Assembly: GCA_029237695.1 (NCBI GenBank)
Contig: CM055267.1
Coordinates: 12,799,043 to 12,863,042 of the forward strand
DNA: 64,000 nt
Direction: 5' to 3'
Source of the DNA: Conchocele bisecta
Lineage: Eukaryota > Mollusca > Bivalvia > Lucinida > Thyasiridae
A program made the translations under genes and the position numbers. Of the stretch, positions 52,965-63,464 are shown in pieces. Every line of letters starts with the position of its first letter. The stretch's first letter is position 1. The notes below the pieces were generated by a model, which saw only the letters and a list, made by a program, of their open reading frames with translations, was not told the DNA's origin and did not search any database.

Positions 52965-53165
52965 TGTGACTGGTACGTGAGAGTTGAATCCAGTTATACC
53001 CATTATAAAGGTAGTAAAATTAGTACTAATATCCTATTACTTTTAGTTCTGATTTTGACCCCCCCCCCCCCCCCCCCCCCCCCCTCCCACACTACCCCGA
53101 TACAGGTGAAATGCAGGATTCGACCCCATTAACCCAGCTTATAATCATAAAAACTCCGTGAAAAT
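52965..53165 (+). mobile_element. SINE-like element S, fragment with poly-C
   Basis: GAGAGTTGAATCCAGTTATA, CATTATAAAGGTAGTAAAAT and TTTTAGTTCTGATTTTGACC match the middle of S. A poly-C run of about 33 bases (53,060-53,092, one T) follows. Confidence 0.5.
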
Positions 53166-53321
53166 CTGTTCTAATAGGTCTCAGTTATGCGTAGAAACAT
53201 TGATGGAACATGTAAGTAAAATATAATTTAATTGATTGTCCCCTCACCAATAGGAAGAGGGATATATCGTTCGTCCATACATAGTAGTTACGTGCGTACG
53301 TTAGTAATACCTTTCATTTTT

Positions 53322-54860
53322 AGCTCGACTATTCGAAGAATAAGTAGAGCTTATGTTGTCACCCCGGCGTCGGCGTCAGCGTCGGCGTCACCATCACGCC
53401 TTGGTTAAGGTTTTTAGTCAACCTTGTATATGGAATACTACTGGCCCTACACCCACCATACTTGGACAACTTCATCTCCTAGTGATGTACATCAATAACC
53501 CCTAATCTATATTTGACCTTGACCTGCATTTTCTCTTGAATTACTTAGTTAATTCCCCTTGGTTAAGGTTTTTAGTCAACCTTGGTTAAGGTTTTTAGTC
53601 AAGCTTGTACATGAAATACTATTGTGCATACAGACACCATACTTGGACAACCTTTTCTCATAGGGATGTACATCAATAACCCCTGGTCTATATTTGACCT
53701 TGACCTATATTTCCTCTTCAATTACTTAGTTAATTCCCCTTGGTTAAGGTTTTTAGTCAAGCTTGTATATGGAATACTCCTGGCCCTACACCCACCATAC
53801 TTGGACAACTTCATCTCCTAGGGATGTACATCAGTAACCCCTGATCTATATTTGACCTTCACCTACATTTGACCTTGACCTACATTTCTTCTTGAATTAC
53901 TTAGTTAATTCTCTTTGGTTAAGGTTTTTAGTCAAGCTTGTAAATGGAATACTCCTGGCCCTACACCAACCATACTTGGACAACTTTATCTCCTAGTGAT
54001 GTACATCAACAACCCCTGATATATATTTCACCTTGACCTACATTTCCTCTTGAATTACTTACTTAAGTCACCTTGGTTAAGGTTTTTAGTCAACCTTGGT
54101 TAAGGTTTTTACTCAAGCTTGTACATGGAATACTATTGTGCATACAGACACCATACTTGGACAACCTTTTCTCATAGGGATGTACATCAATAACCCCTGA
54201 CCAATATTTTACCTTCACCTACATTTAACCTTGAATTACTTGGTTAATGTTTATAGTCAAGTTTGTATATGGAATACTCCTGGGCCTACATCAACCATAC
54301 TTGGACAACTTCATCTCCTAGTGATGTACATCAATAATCCCTGACCTATATTTGACCTTGACCTACCTTTATCCTTCGATTACTTAGTTATTTCCCCTTG
54401 GTTAAGGTTTTTAGTCAAGCTTGTATATGCAATACTCCTGGGCCTACAGCAACCATACTTGGAAAACTTCATCTCCTAGTGATGTACATCAATAACCCCT
54501 GACCTATATCTGTCATTGACCTACATTTAACCTTGAATTACTTAGTTAATTCCCCTTGGTTAAGGTTTTTAGTCAACCTTGGTTAAGGTTTTTACTCAAG
54601 CTTGTACATGGAATACTATTGTGCATACACACATACTTGGACAACCTTTTCTCATAGTGATGTACATCAATAACCCTTGATCTATATTTGACCTTGACCT
54701 ACATTTCCTCTTGAATTACTTAGTTAATTTCCTTTGGTTAAGTTTTTTGTCAACCTTTGTTAAGGTTTTTATACAGGCCGCAGCCACCTTGTTTGTTAAG
54801 CTATGTGTACATCGACAACCCTCGTAGTCGAGCTATGCTGTTCTCCTACAGCTCTTGTTT
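53322..54860 (+). mobile_element. Helentron-like element H1, copy 2
   Basis: It starts AGCTCGACTATTCGAAGAAT and ends CTACAGCTCTTGTTT, as in the copy at 26,075-27,745. It has about 1.54 kb with seven or eight core units carrying TTTGACCTTGACCTACATTT. It lies in the same orientation 27 kb away. It sits after a T-run, with no target duplication seen. The intervals 53,166-53,321 and 54,861-55,297 have no gene. Confidence 0.72.
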
Positions 54861-55297
54861 CAATAACTTATTAACCGCTTCACCGAGTTTGATCCTCTTT
54901 GGCCACAATGTGTTTATGGATGGTGCTTTGTTTTGCATACGACCCACTTCCGACCGCCCAAGGTCAATATTACTGAGGACTTATATTCACCTTCTTTGTA
55001 AGCCAATGTTTTTTGTTTAATCAAGGCTGACAGCGAGTGATAACGATGCCCTTGTTCGTATTGTTTTGTTGAACCCATATGCATAAGAAACATGTTTCAC
55101 AAATTGTTCGTTCTGACCATTACAGATTCACAGTTAAATAAAATACCCAGTTGTCAGTATATGAATCCCTCATGAAGTTTGGATATATTGGTGACGATAT
55201 ATTATAGCGCCATGTCTTGTGTACTGGGCGAGTAAATTGCCTGCCATTGATCCAGGTTAATGATCCGTGCAGGTGTGAGAAATACCTGCCTATCTAT

Positions 55298-55500
55298 ATG
55301 GGTCTCCGGCTGAGAAAAGCTACCTTATGACGTCTGCGACCAGTGTAGACCCTGATCAGCCTGCGCATCTGCGCAGTTTGACCAGGGCCTACACTGTTCC
55401 CTATTTAGTCTGTGAAGAACATGTGCTGTCTTTCGAAACAAACAAACAGTAAAATATAATCCTATTGCGTGACTGTACTGACCAGGATCTACACTTGTGG
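55298..55500. mobile_element. MITE family D followed by an S fragment
   Basis: GTCTCCGGCTGAGAAAAGCT, GCGACCAGTGTAGACCCTGA and TTGACCAGGGCCTACACTGT match family D. From about 55,508 GACCTGGCACCAGGTCAGGT to 55,690 matches S. The interval 55,691-56,200 has nothing recognised. Confidence 0.55.
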
Positions 55501-56204
55501 TACAAGTGACCTGGCACCAGGTCAGGTTATTCTAATTGCAGGGCTGAATTATTTTTTTCTGGATGTAAATATTCCGTTCTGACTTTGTCATTTATGCAAC
55601 ATATGACCGATTTTCCGAATAGTAGGTAATACTGGAGCTGGGCTCGTGTCTTAACTGGTCTTGTGCAGTGGTAATGACCAATTATACATGTATTGGCACA
55701 TTTTGATAATTTGGTTACTATATTAGGAACCCAGCACATAAATCATGTTGTAAGTAGTGAATGCCAACCACACCCATTTGGTGCACATGGGCTCAATCGT
55801 TACATGGCATTTCATGTTTATTAATTACGAACATACTTGCATGCTGTTTGTTATTAATGTTCCATGGTTGATACAAACGGCGATCAGATATTTCCAATTA
55901 AATGTGCATAGAGATTATAGTGAGATGGTTACTCGGGGGTTTCTTGGTAGTTTGTTCCCCTATCAGTGTGAATTATTACAATACCGAGGTCACAGATGGC
56001 TGTCCTATTGTACAGGTGGTTGCCCAATCTCAATTAACAGAGGCCCTATGTCACACACTACTCACAGTAAAATATACCATACCAATGCTAGTTTGAAACG
56101 GTGAAATCTTCTTCTGTAAACTGGTCACAGGTCACGTAGCCAACAACAATAACAGATTTATCCTCAGGATATTTCTATCTTCTTTACATATCATCTGAAG
56201 TATA

Positions 56205-56282
56205 TGTTGTTGCCACTCATTTGAACCGTCTCGACGAGACGGTTCAAATGAGTGGTGACAACATAGACTTCAGATGAGAAAT
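56205..56282. repeat. Hairpin with 35-bp arms
   Basis: AAGTATATGTTGTTGCCACT CATTTGAACCGTC pairs with GACGGTTCAAATGAGTGGTG ACAACATAGACTT around TCGA. Related half copies are at 34,690 and 41,440. Confidence 0.8.
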
Positions 56283-56440
56283 AAAGAAAGCTATGAAAAA
56301 CTTCCGATAACAACATATTTATCCTCTATATTGTTGTGTTGCTTTTGCAGCTAGGACGAACAAATCCAGGGTGCATATGTATTGCATAAACACGAGCATA
56401 GTATACGTTTACATCCATGTATATGTAATTGTTTTAGTTC

Positions 56441-57350
56441 ACCTGAGCCAAATGCTCAAGTGAGCTATTATTACCTCTTCATCCGTCCGTCCGTCCGTCA
56501 TACATCCTCATTTTCGTCTTCTCCGCCCGAACCGCTGGGCCGATGATCTATGTGTGAAGACTCTTCAGATTTATTAAAATGGATGTCGTCGTATAATCCA
56601 AAATAGCCGCCATAGCAAAGTAGGTCAATGTCTCTTCAAACGATATCTACTCGTGAACCATTGAACAAAAAAACCGGTTTGATATACAGGATATACAGTG
56701 CGTGCTTTTTGATCGAATATGGTCACGTCATATATTAAATCAAATGCTCTGGTGCATTTTTATTGTCGAAATCGGATGATTACGTCATTCCAGATGACTC
56801 TCGAAAGGTCAAAAGGTCATCTTTTCAAATGTCTTCTTCTCATGAACCGTTTCCATATTGTGTCATCCAAGATGGCTGTCGTCTGAAAATAGCACAACTT
56901 TTTTTTTAAATCATCTCACGAACCAATGAAACCTTGTAGGAATAATCGATCACTAATGTTCTCTCAGATTTGTTAAAATTGTGACCCCGCGTAAAACAAT
57001 GGGCGTGGCTGTGCAATGCAAGTTAAACTCATTTTCGCCGAATGTGGTCATATTGTGTATCAGGGGGGCGTTTCATTAAACTTCGTACGACTAAAATGTT
57101 CGTAAGTGCAAAATTATGATAGACTGTAAATTTCACATTAACAATGTTTTCTTGTAAACAATCATTGGATTTCCATTTATTGAGCATAGGCTGCATATGC
57201 AGCCTATGCTCAATAAATGGAAATCCATCAATTGAAATTTCCAGACGATCCTAAATGTGCACTTACGAACATTTTAGTCGTATGAAGTTTAGTGAAACGG
57301 GCCCCAGATGATCCGATCGCTCTGGCACCAGCTTTGTCTCCTCCACGTTA
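56441..57350 (+). mobile_element. Helentron-like element H3 with 5' hairpin, interrupted by foldback family A
   Basis: It begins CACCTGAGCCAAATGCTCAA GTGAGCTA (hairpin), then (GTCC)n at 56,482-56,498. The body has CCAAGATGGCTGTCGTCTGA and AATCGATCACTAATGTTCTC, homologous to 47,700-48,424. The body is broken at 57,062 by the foldback element and resumes at 57,305 (GATGATCCGATCGCTCTGGC). No coding function. Confidence 0.6.
57066..57304. mobile_element. Foldback MITE family A (long copy) nested in H3
   Basis: GGCGTTTCATTAAACTTCGT pairs with CGAAGTTTAGTGAAACGGGC in inverse. The central ATTTATTGAGCATAGGCTGC / GCAGCCTATGCTCAATAAAT palindrome is perfect. The interior order is inverted relative to 6311-6545. 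Confidence 0.8.
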
Positions 57351-57404
57351 TAAGAAAGCTACATGTGAGTATGGTTTTACTATTTTAATCATGTATACAT
57401 AAAT

Positions 57405-57621
57405 GACACAACAATTGTCGTCTGCTGTTGCTTTTATATCTTGCCTTATTTCTCAATAAAAACATGTTTTGACAGATAAGTTCTAATGGAATGATTCTGA
57501 AGTGCTGTCAAAGCATATTGTAAATTATTCTAAAGTGCTGTCAAAGCATGTTTTTGATGATAAAAATGGAAAATGGAAACTAAACAGCAGACGACAAAAA
57601 ATTAAGATAGCGGTGTAAGGG
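57405..57621. mobile_element. piggyBac-type MITE family P1, left end truncated
   Basis: GTCGTCTGCTGTTGC, CTCAATAAAAACATG and two CTGTCAAAGCAT arms are present. The right end GCGGTGTAAGGG is followed by TTAA (57,622-57,625). That TTAA is also the left target copy of the next element. The CCCTTA left end is lost. Confidence 0.75.
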
Positions 57622-57839
57622 TTAAAGGTACATGCCCACGCAGTAGGCACAAAATGTTCTTTATAGGAATTAAATAAGTGTATAATTATGTCACTATTCC
57701 ACCAGTTCTAAACATTACGAGTGCCCGCTATACAAATATAATCATTTATTAATTATCAATTTACTGTTAGCGACGCGCGTCGGTAACAGTCTATTTTGAT
57801 AATGTGCGGGGACGACGACTTTCACATCACGGCTTGCGG

Positions 57840-57852
57840 TGCGCATGCGCAG
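57840..57852 (+). promoter_or_regulatory. NRF-1-like palindromic site upstream of the captured ORF
   Basis: TGCGCATGCGCAG matches the NRF-1 consensus (YGCGCAYGCGCR). It lies about 50 bp before the ATG at 57,903. Similar sites are common in CpG-rich animal promoters. Binding is inference. Confidence 0.35.
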
Positions 57853-57902
57853 TATACTAAGCGCGCCAGTAGGCTTCCCAATATGTAAACAAGAATATCA
57901 AC

Positions 57903-58140
57903 ATGTCGAAACGTCCAGGACGGAAATTGTATGAAACGGCGTCGGCCAAAAAAAAAAGGCGAAATGTCGGAGGGGCATGCAGTACAGAGAGAGAGAGTGG
58001 TTAATATTGGTGACCAGATCACCAAATTGAAAGAGTTACGTGGAGATTTAGATTTGGACTCGAACAGAGATATTTCTTCTCAACTTCCGATACTTCACTG
58101 CGCATGTCAAAGATGTGATATGATTGACCGTGTCACGTGA
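57903..58140 (+). pseudogene. Frameshifted coding fragment inside element T1
   Basis: From ATG at 57,903 the frame reads MSKRPGRKLYETASAKKKRR then NVGGACSTERESG and stops. In the frame shifted within the GAGAGAGAGAG run (about 57,985-57,998) the sequence continues RVVNIGDQITKLKELRGDLD LDSNRDISS and then loses similarity to anything I recognise, ending at a TGA (58,138). A basic, nuclear-signal-like start followed by a short amphipathic INIGDxxxxxxELR-type segment resembles the first exon of repeated invertebrate genes of unknown role. It is broken and of unknown function. Confidence 0.4.
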
Positions 58141-58334
58141 CGCGTGTTGGTAAAAATCGAGGTCGGAAAATACCCTTTCTGGCCGCGGCATATAAAATGC
58201 GATTTAACACCAATTAACACGCGCCGTAATTAAAAATAACTCGTTAGTGGGTAGACAAATGGCTCATATAAGGCATGACAGAAAATGAAAAGTAGTAGTA
58301 CAGTGTAACCTGCTGCGTGGGTATGTACCTTTAA

Positions 58335-59091
58335 TACCGGCCTAGGCTGAAACAACTCGTGGCTTTGAGTGTTGCAGGTTCGATTTACGAACTATGTACT
58401 CATATACTCGTACAATTTCCAGGACGGGCATATTCATTTCAGTTACATGTATATTATGACGTAGGATTTATATAAACATAACATTTATCTATTTTCATTG
58501 CCGTGACCATGTTGAACCGTATACCGCCTACCGGGTCTTGTATACTCCGTGGCCCTAGTCTAATCTAGTCAAATATGTGTGGGGATTGGGGACTTAGTAT
58601 GGTAAACTGTCAATATCGACATTTAATGTCGTTAAATTCGATACATCCATAAATGGCCAGATTTACCCGAGGTGTTAATAATGGTATTAAATCGTGCAAC
58701 GTTGTAAATACAAGACGTAACACAGCACGGACCGATTTTCATTGAGATAAGGTATGCGATCGTTTTTAATGAAAATGTAAACTTGGTTAGCATCTGCCAT
58801 TCTGAAGTGGTAAGTGGAATAAGGGGCCCACAATTTCAGAGAGAACTAAACTGTTCCCCATTGCTCTGCGGTTATCGACAGTCGTGGGTGTTAACAGGAA
58901 GATTTGAGCACATTTCACATTTAGCATGTCGGGAGATGCCTGCCGCGTACCAGGTCCCATTTCTCCTAGCTGTACTTGTACAATTCCAAGGCTGAGAAAA
59001 GAGACCTTATGACATTTCAGCAATGTATACCATTGTCCTTTCTATAATCTATTTAATTTAATATAATCATTTTTCTTTTCAGATATTAATA
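58335..59091. other. Unique stretch, no recognised gene
   Basis: Moderately CpG-containing unique sequence. An open frame at 58,783-58,995 has no recognisable motif. A family D end (AAGGCTGAGAAAAGAGACCT TATGACATTT) is at about 58,988. Confidence 0.35.
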
Positions 59092-59095
59092 TTAA

Positions 59096-59324
59096 CCCAT
59101 AGACCCTACACACAGCAATTGTCGTCTGCTGTTGCTTTATATTTAGCCTTATTTCTCAATAAAACATGGTTTAACAGCACTTTAGAATCATTTCCAATGG
59201 AAATGATTCTAATATGCTGTCAAAGCATGTAGGAAATGATTCTCAAGTGCTGTCAAAGCATGTTTTTGGTGATAAAAATGGAAAATAAACAGCAGACGCC
59301 AAAAATAATATAGCGGTGTAAGGG
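59096..59324. mobile_element. piggyBac-type MITE family P1
   Basis: TTAA lies at 59,092-59,095 and 59,325-59,328. The ends are CCCATAGACCCTACAC and TAGCGGTGTAAGGG. The palindromic centre CTTTAGAATCATTTCCAATG / GAAATGATTCTAATATGC is followed by a second GATTCTCAAGTGCTGTCAAA arm. Confidence 0.83.
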
Positions 59325-59811
59325 TTAATGCTACTTCTGTGACTTGACAGCGAACACCGTCTTGGTTGTGATCAGACTTCGCATGTACGCATGCTGGTCT
59401 AGGGATATGCTGATCGCATTCGCTGTAAGGTTCATTTTGTCAGCGATTGGTCCAATTATAAAATTATGGCGATGACATTGGCAATTATTACAGTTCTACA
59501 ATGACGGGTGGGAATAAATCTCCAGATAAGTAGTAAGGTCAAAGGTTGGACAAAACTTTAATCGTGTAGGTATTTCCTGACCAACGTATTGTCAAACGTT
59601 TTCCCCGGGGTGGTCCATCCATCCACGCTCTAGTCCTTCCATGACGGTGTGGAAAGTACGGGTACCGTACTAGTAAACTACGATTATAAAATCGACCTTC
59701 AGTTGATAAAGGGGACCGAATGATGTATGTAGCCAGCGTAGATTATGAAATGTTTCTGAAATTGGTTCCGTAACCGGGATAGATAGCTTCGAAATGATCT
59801 AAGAAAACTAT

Positions 59812-59972
59812 ATCCACTGGAGAAATGGGTCCTAGGGGATTTGTGACCAGTGTAGCTCCTGGTAAAATACCACACTCGTGTAGCCTAATGAAAATGTGTA
59901 TTCCTTCTTAGACGCATAACGGGTGTTTCATTGATGGAATGGCCCCTTTTCTCCCGTCACACCCACATGTAT
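59812..59972. mobile_element. MITE family B, internally deleted
   Basis: ACTGGAGAAATGGGTCCTAG, GACCAGTGTAGCTCCTGGTA and the right end CCCCTTTTCTCCCGTCACAC CCACAT are present. The right inner half is missing. Confidence 0.65.
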
Positions 59973-60009
59973 GATGATTATGTCCTCGATGCCGATCTAA
60001 CGTGTAGTG

Positions 60010-60095
60010 GTGGAAAATACCACTCGCACACAGCCAGATCATGCGGTACATTCATTCATGTACCGCATGATATTGCTGTAAGCGAGTGGTATGTC
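60010..60095. repeat. Hairpin with about 35-bp arms
   Basis: ATACCACTCGCACACAGCCA GATCATGCGGTAC pairs with GTACCGCATGATATTGCTGT AAGCGAGTGGTAT around ATTCATTCAT. Confidence 0.75.
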
Positions 60096-60249
60096 ACGAT
60101 CTAGTCAGACCAGAACCAGCTGCCCGCGCAGGTAACGGTGGATCCTACCGTGGATGCCTGCAATTTGTGATTGGCCGCCCTGGAGTAGACGACCAGTTTG
60201 TATTCTACTTTTCAGCCTGTACATTCTGCCTCCCGTCACCGTGTAACTA

Positions 60250-60462
60250 CAGTGGAACCCCTCTAAACCAGACACTCGGGGGAATATAGATGTTTACCTT
60301 AGATGTGTTTCGCTGTTATGTATCTCTGATTACAATGACTTTTCATGATGCCAATACACTAGCATGTGTCATGAAGCACTAACAATGGATTTACAGTGGT
60401 ACATCTCCAAACCGGACACCCTGGTGATTTCCCAGGATGTCCGGTTTAGAGAGGTTCCACTG
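60250..60462. mobile_element. pogo-like MITE
   Basis: CAGTGGAACCCCTCTAAACC and inverse GGTTTAGAGAGGTTCCACTG are flanked by TA. It is 213 bp with an additional AAACCGGACACCCTGG / CAGGATGTCCGGTTT inner hairpin at the right. Confidence 0.8.
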
Positions 60463-60896
60463 TAGTACATGTACCACAGTCTGTGCGAAACTGCTCCAGA
60501 AGAGGTCTGATCGTAACGGGAAGAGGACGGGTTTATTTCCTGTAGATCTACGTGCCAACGCAAAACTGACCGCAAAACGTAGAACAGCAGGGATTCTGCT
60601 GGCGATTCGATTTGTTTTGATTCTTTTTTCGAAAATTGTAATTTTTTATCGCCAATTGTTTTATTTTTTTTGAAGTGGCGATTTTTTTATTTTCCCCAGC
60701 TGAATCCCTGGAACAGGTATATTTGTAAGAGGCTTGGTGCTACCTACCGGCAAAATTGCAAACAGCGTGGATCAATTTCCAGACTGGTCTGTGCCTACAC
60801 TGGTCTGGCGATTTAGTAATTGCAATATTGCACATCACTGCAGTACCTCAGAATCAGCATCCCATCTCGTCGTCATCGCATCCGTGTTTTGTTCAG

Positions 60897-60976
60897 ACGA
60901 TCACTGTACCTCGATGATATTGTCTCGGTGTTTCACTCGATATGAAATTTCGAATTTGTTAATATTCCCTACAGCG
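60897..60976 (+). CDS. Weak candidate internal exon (unknown protein)
   Basis: An 80-nt segment between a good acceptor (CCGTGTTTTGTTCAG) and a strong donor (GCG|GTAAGTTG). It lies in CpG-containing unique sequence and is open in the frame giving DDHCTSMILSRCFTRYEISN LLIFPTA. No domain is recognised and splice-site pairs of this quality can occur by chance. Confidence 0.15.
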
Positions 60977-61068
60977 GTAAGTTGTACACAGTGTCGTCGG
61001 AGTGAACGGTGCACAGCCATGTATCCGGCGTTGGAAATATGCCCGTCGTCTATCCGGGACCAGTAGCC

Positions 61069-61366
61069 TATTTCACCAACATTGCAAAGTATACTTATCT
61101 AGCAAAGTATACTTTGAGGGAGAAATTTTCAATTTTAGGATAAATTTATTAGTTTTTATTATACTGAATTTATTACATTATCACAGCCATTTTGGCTGTG
61201 ATAATGTAATAAATTCAGTATAATAATTCTGCATACTTTTAATCATCAAATATATGCAGTCGTTAGTTCTATATGCAATAATGCATTTCAAGAAAAATAA
61301 ATGATTACTCTCTCAAAGTATACTTTGCTAGAAAAGTATACTTTGCAATGTTGGTTAAATCGGCTA
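61069..61366. mobile_element. MITE family C
   Basis: GTAGCCTATTTCACCAACAT at the left and ATGTTGGTTAAATCGGCTAC at the right, with AAAGTATACTTT pairs and the central hairpin TTATCACAGCCATTTTGGCT GTGATAATG. Confidence 0.88.
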
Positions 61367-61734
61367 CTGTTATACGCAATATAAAGACATATCGTACATG
61401 AAAGGACATGTAAGGCTGCGGGTGACGTTGTACATACCATTGATTTTAATAAGGGGGTTACCAGAACATACATAAGCTGAAAAGACCTAATTGTTAATCC
61501 ATTATTCATAAGCATACAGCGCCTCTCCGCACGAGAAACAACGCTCGTATTTATATTAGTCCAGATCACGCGATGAACCGGCATGCAATGTTGACGTGTT
61601 TCGGTCACATTTCCGGCGGGTTTGCCAGGAATGCCAATATCAACAACGCAGTCGATCGGACTGCACATGGTCACTGCTTCCAGTGCAGAGCCACAGCCAT
61701 ATTAGACACTAAACTTTATACAGCCGCGAGTAAT

Positions 61735-61892
61735 CCTTACAATGCTGAATTAACTAAATGTTGTCTTCTGCTGTTTCTTTTTTTATGTTCCATTTTTTCT
61801 CGATGGAAACAGTTTTTGAAAGCGCATGAGAATGTATAAGTTAAAAATGAAAAAGAGCAGACGACTGTATTCGGTTCCGCGTTTTACGGGTT
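61735..61892. mobile_element. piggyBac-type MITE family P1, internally deleted
   Basis: TCCTTACAATGCTGAATTAA, GTCTTCTGCTGTTTC and TTTTTGAAAGCGCATGAGAA at the left, then directly AAAAGAGCAGACGACTGTAT and CGTTTTACGGGTTAA at the right. The second central arm is deleted. The intervals 61,367-61,734 and 61,893-62,446 have no recognised feature. Confidence 0.7.
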
Positions 61893-62450
61893 AAGTCGTG
61901 GGTTTCTCCGTGAGCTAGCTCGGATAAATCGTTTAAAGCGGATCAATGCGATACCTGTAATCTAGTTTTTGTCTTTCATCGGTACACATGCAACTTGGTA
62001 AACAGAGTCAAACAAACCTCATTGTAGGTCAGCTTGCATCGTAAAACATTATTCTGCAAATCCATCGTCTCGCCTTTATATTGCTAGGCTTGTGTTCACC
62101 TTTACCCTTGGCGAAATGGACAATATGGTAATCCCCGTGGTGGGGTTTAATCTGGCGACATCCGAATGTTTCGTATTAATGTTCAATAATAATTAGATTA
62201 TTTAATATTGTATTTCATATTATCGGCTTTATTCATTCAGCGAAGTGTTCTTGATTCATGAATAGTTAGCTGTCATTCGCGGTTTAGTTGACCAGAGACT
62301 GTCTTTGAGAACACTACTCCGCCTCGATATATGGTCGTCTTCATCACTTACATTGTCTTGCAACAGGGTGTGTGCGTAAACAAAAGTATGCATCATATTT
62401 GAAGCCTACCTACATACCCACGACTTTACGTTGCATTGTTTCTAATTTAA

Positions 62451-62960
62451 AGGCGCATGCCCACTCAGTAGGCACAAACTGTTCTTTATGGGAATTAAAT
62501 AAGTGTTTAATTGTGTCACTATTCCACCAGTTCTAAGAATTACGAGTGCCCGTTATTCAGATATAATAATTTAATAATATTTATTTTACTGATAGTGACG
62601 CGCGGTGGTATCATGCTATTTTCATATTTGCAAATGAGGTTTGGTATTTTTTTTAATTATTTATACTAATTAAATGCGTCACCTAAACAAATAATATTGT
62701 TGACAGATTATAAAGTATGACCATTGCACATCATAAAATAAATACAGAGAATCAATATTAACGTCCGTTAGTATTTTAATGAAACATGGTTATCGCCCCT
62801 GATAGCAGTGAGGAAATTTGCCTCTGATATAAAATGTATAATACTGCCAATTAATACGTGGGAAAATGGTGAATGAAAGTTTATTTTGCCAGGAAATGTC
62901 TCTGATATTGTCTCTGATATATTAAAGAACATTTTGTTCCTACTGAGTGGGCATGTACCT
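62451..62960. mobile_element. TTAA-flanked element T1, sister copy without the coding fragment
   Basis: TTAA lies at 62,447-62,450 and 62,961-62,964. The ends are AGGCGCATGCCCACTCAGTA and (inverse) AGGTACATGCCCACTCAGTA, about 38 bp with few mismatches. It is 510 bp long. Homology to 57,626-58,330 stops at about 62,620 (GACGCGCGGTGGTATCATGC). The rest is AT-rich and non-coding. Confidence 0.8.
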
Positions 62961-63024
62961 TTAACCACAAATACTATTTATTTCTTATTTTTGGGGAGGG
63001 TCACTTCTTCTGGACCAATATAAT

Positions 63025-63216
63025 ACAGTGGAACCTCTCTAATCCCCTCATTGTGTCTAATTTTGACGGGTTTCAATGTAGTTTATGTCACTGTCCTGTC
63101 TGTTCATAACAGAAAATGACACAAATTGTCAATCGAGTGCTTAATTACAGTGTAACCTCTCTAAACCGGACACACTGGGGACCTCCCAGGGTGTCCGGTT
63201 TAGAGAGGTTCCACTG
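63025..63216. mobile_element. Two pogo-like ends in tandem
   Basis: CAGTGGAACCTCTCTAATCC (63,025) and CAGTGTAACCTCTCTAAACC (63,148) are both followed by one right end, GGTTTAGAGAGGTTCCACTG (63,216). The inner 69-bp piece is a near-perfect hairpin. Confidence 0.7.
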
Positions 63217-63279
63217 TGACAGGGTATGCAACCTTGACTTCTGATGGCGGTGGCGTCACCTGGGAAAATGTTCACTGTA

Positions 63280-63464
63280 CAGGCCCGTAGCCAGACCCGT
63301 TTGAAGGGGGGGGGGGGGGTCGTTTCGAATGCCCAAGGGGCCTGAGATATCTAGGGGGTCTAAAAAAGTGGACATCGAGGCTAAAAAAGTGGACCTCGAG
63401 GCTGGGCGGGGGGGGGGGGGGGGGGGGGTCGTCCGACCGCTCCGACCTTCTGGCTACGGGCCTG
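63280..63464. mobile_element. Small inverted-repeat element with two poly-G runs
   Basis: CAGGCCCGTAGCCAGA at the left and TCTGGCTACGGGCCTG at the right are exact inverses. Inside, CTAAAAAAGTGGACATCGAG / CTAAAAAAGTGGACCTCGAG is a tandem pair, and there are G-runs at 63,306-63,319 and 63,407-63,428. CAGGCCCGTAGCCAG-type ends suggest a hAT-like MITE, but no 8-bp duplication is visible. Confidence 0.65.

Larger units (their letters stand above)
57626..58330. mobile_element. TTAA-flanked element T1 carrying a promoter-like region and coding fragment
   Basis: The ends AGGTACATGCCCACGCAG and (inverse) AGGTACATACCCACGCAG lie between TTAA copies at 57,622-57,625 and 58,331-58,334. Its first 175 bp match the sister copy at 62,451-62,960 (GGCACAAAATGTTCTTTATA, CTATTCCACCAGTTCTAA, TACGAGTGCCCG). 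The middle (about 57,800-58,210) is unique and CpG-rich, with an NRF-1-like site and a frameshifted ORF. TTAA-targeting superfamilies include piggyBac and Kolobok. I do not choose between them. Confidence 0.72.

Noticed and set aside
60734..61066. 110-codon frame as a complete small gene
   Set aside because: No start context or domain. Only an 80-nt internal piece has good splice sites and is listed as a weak candidate exon.
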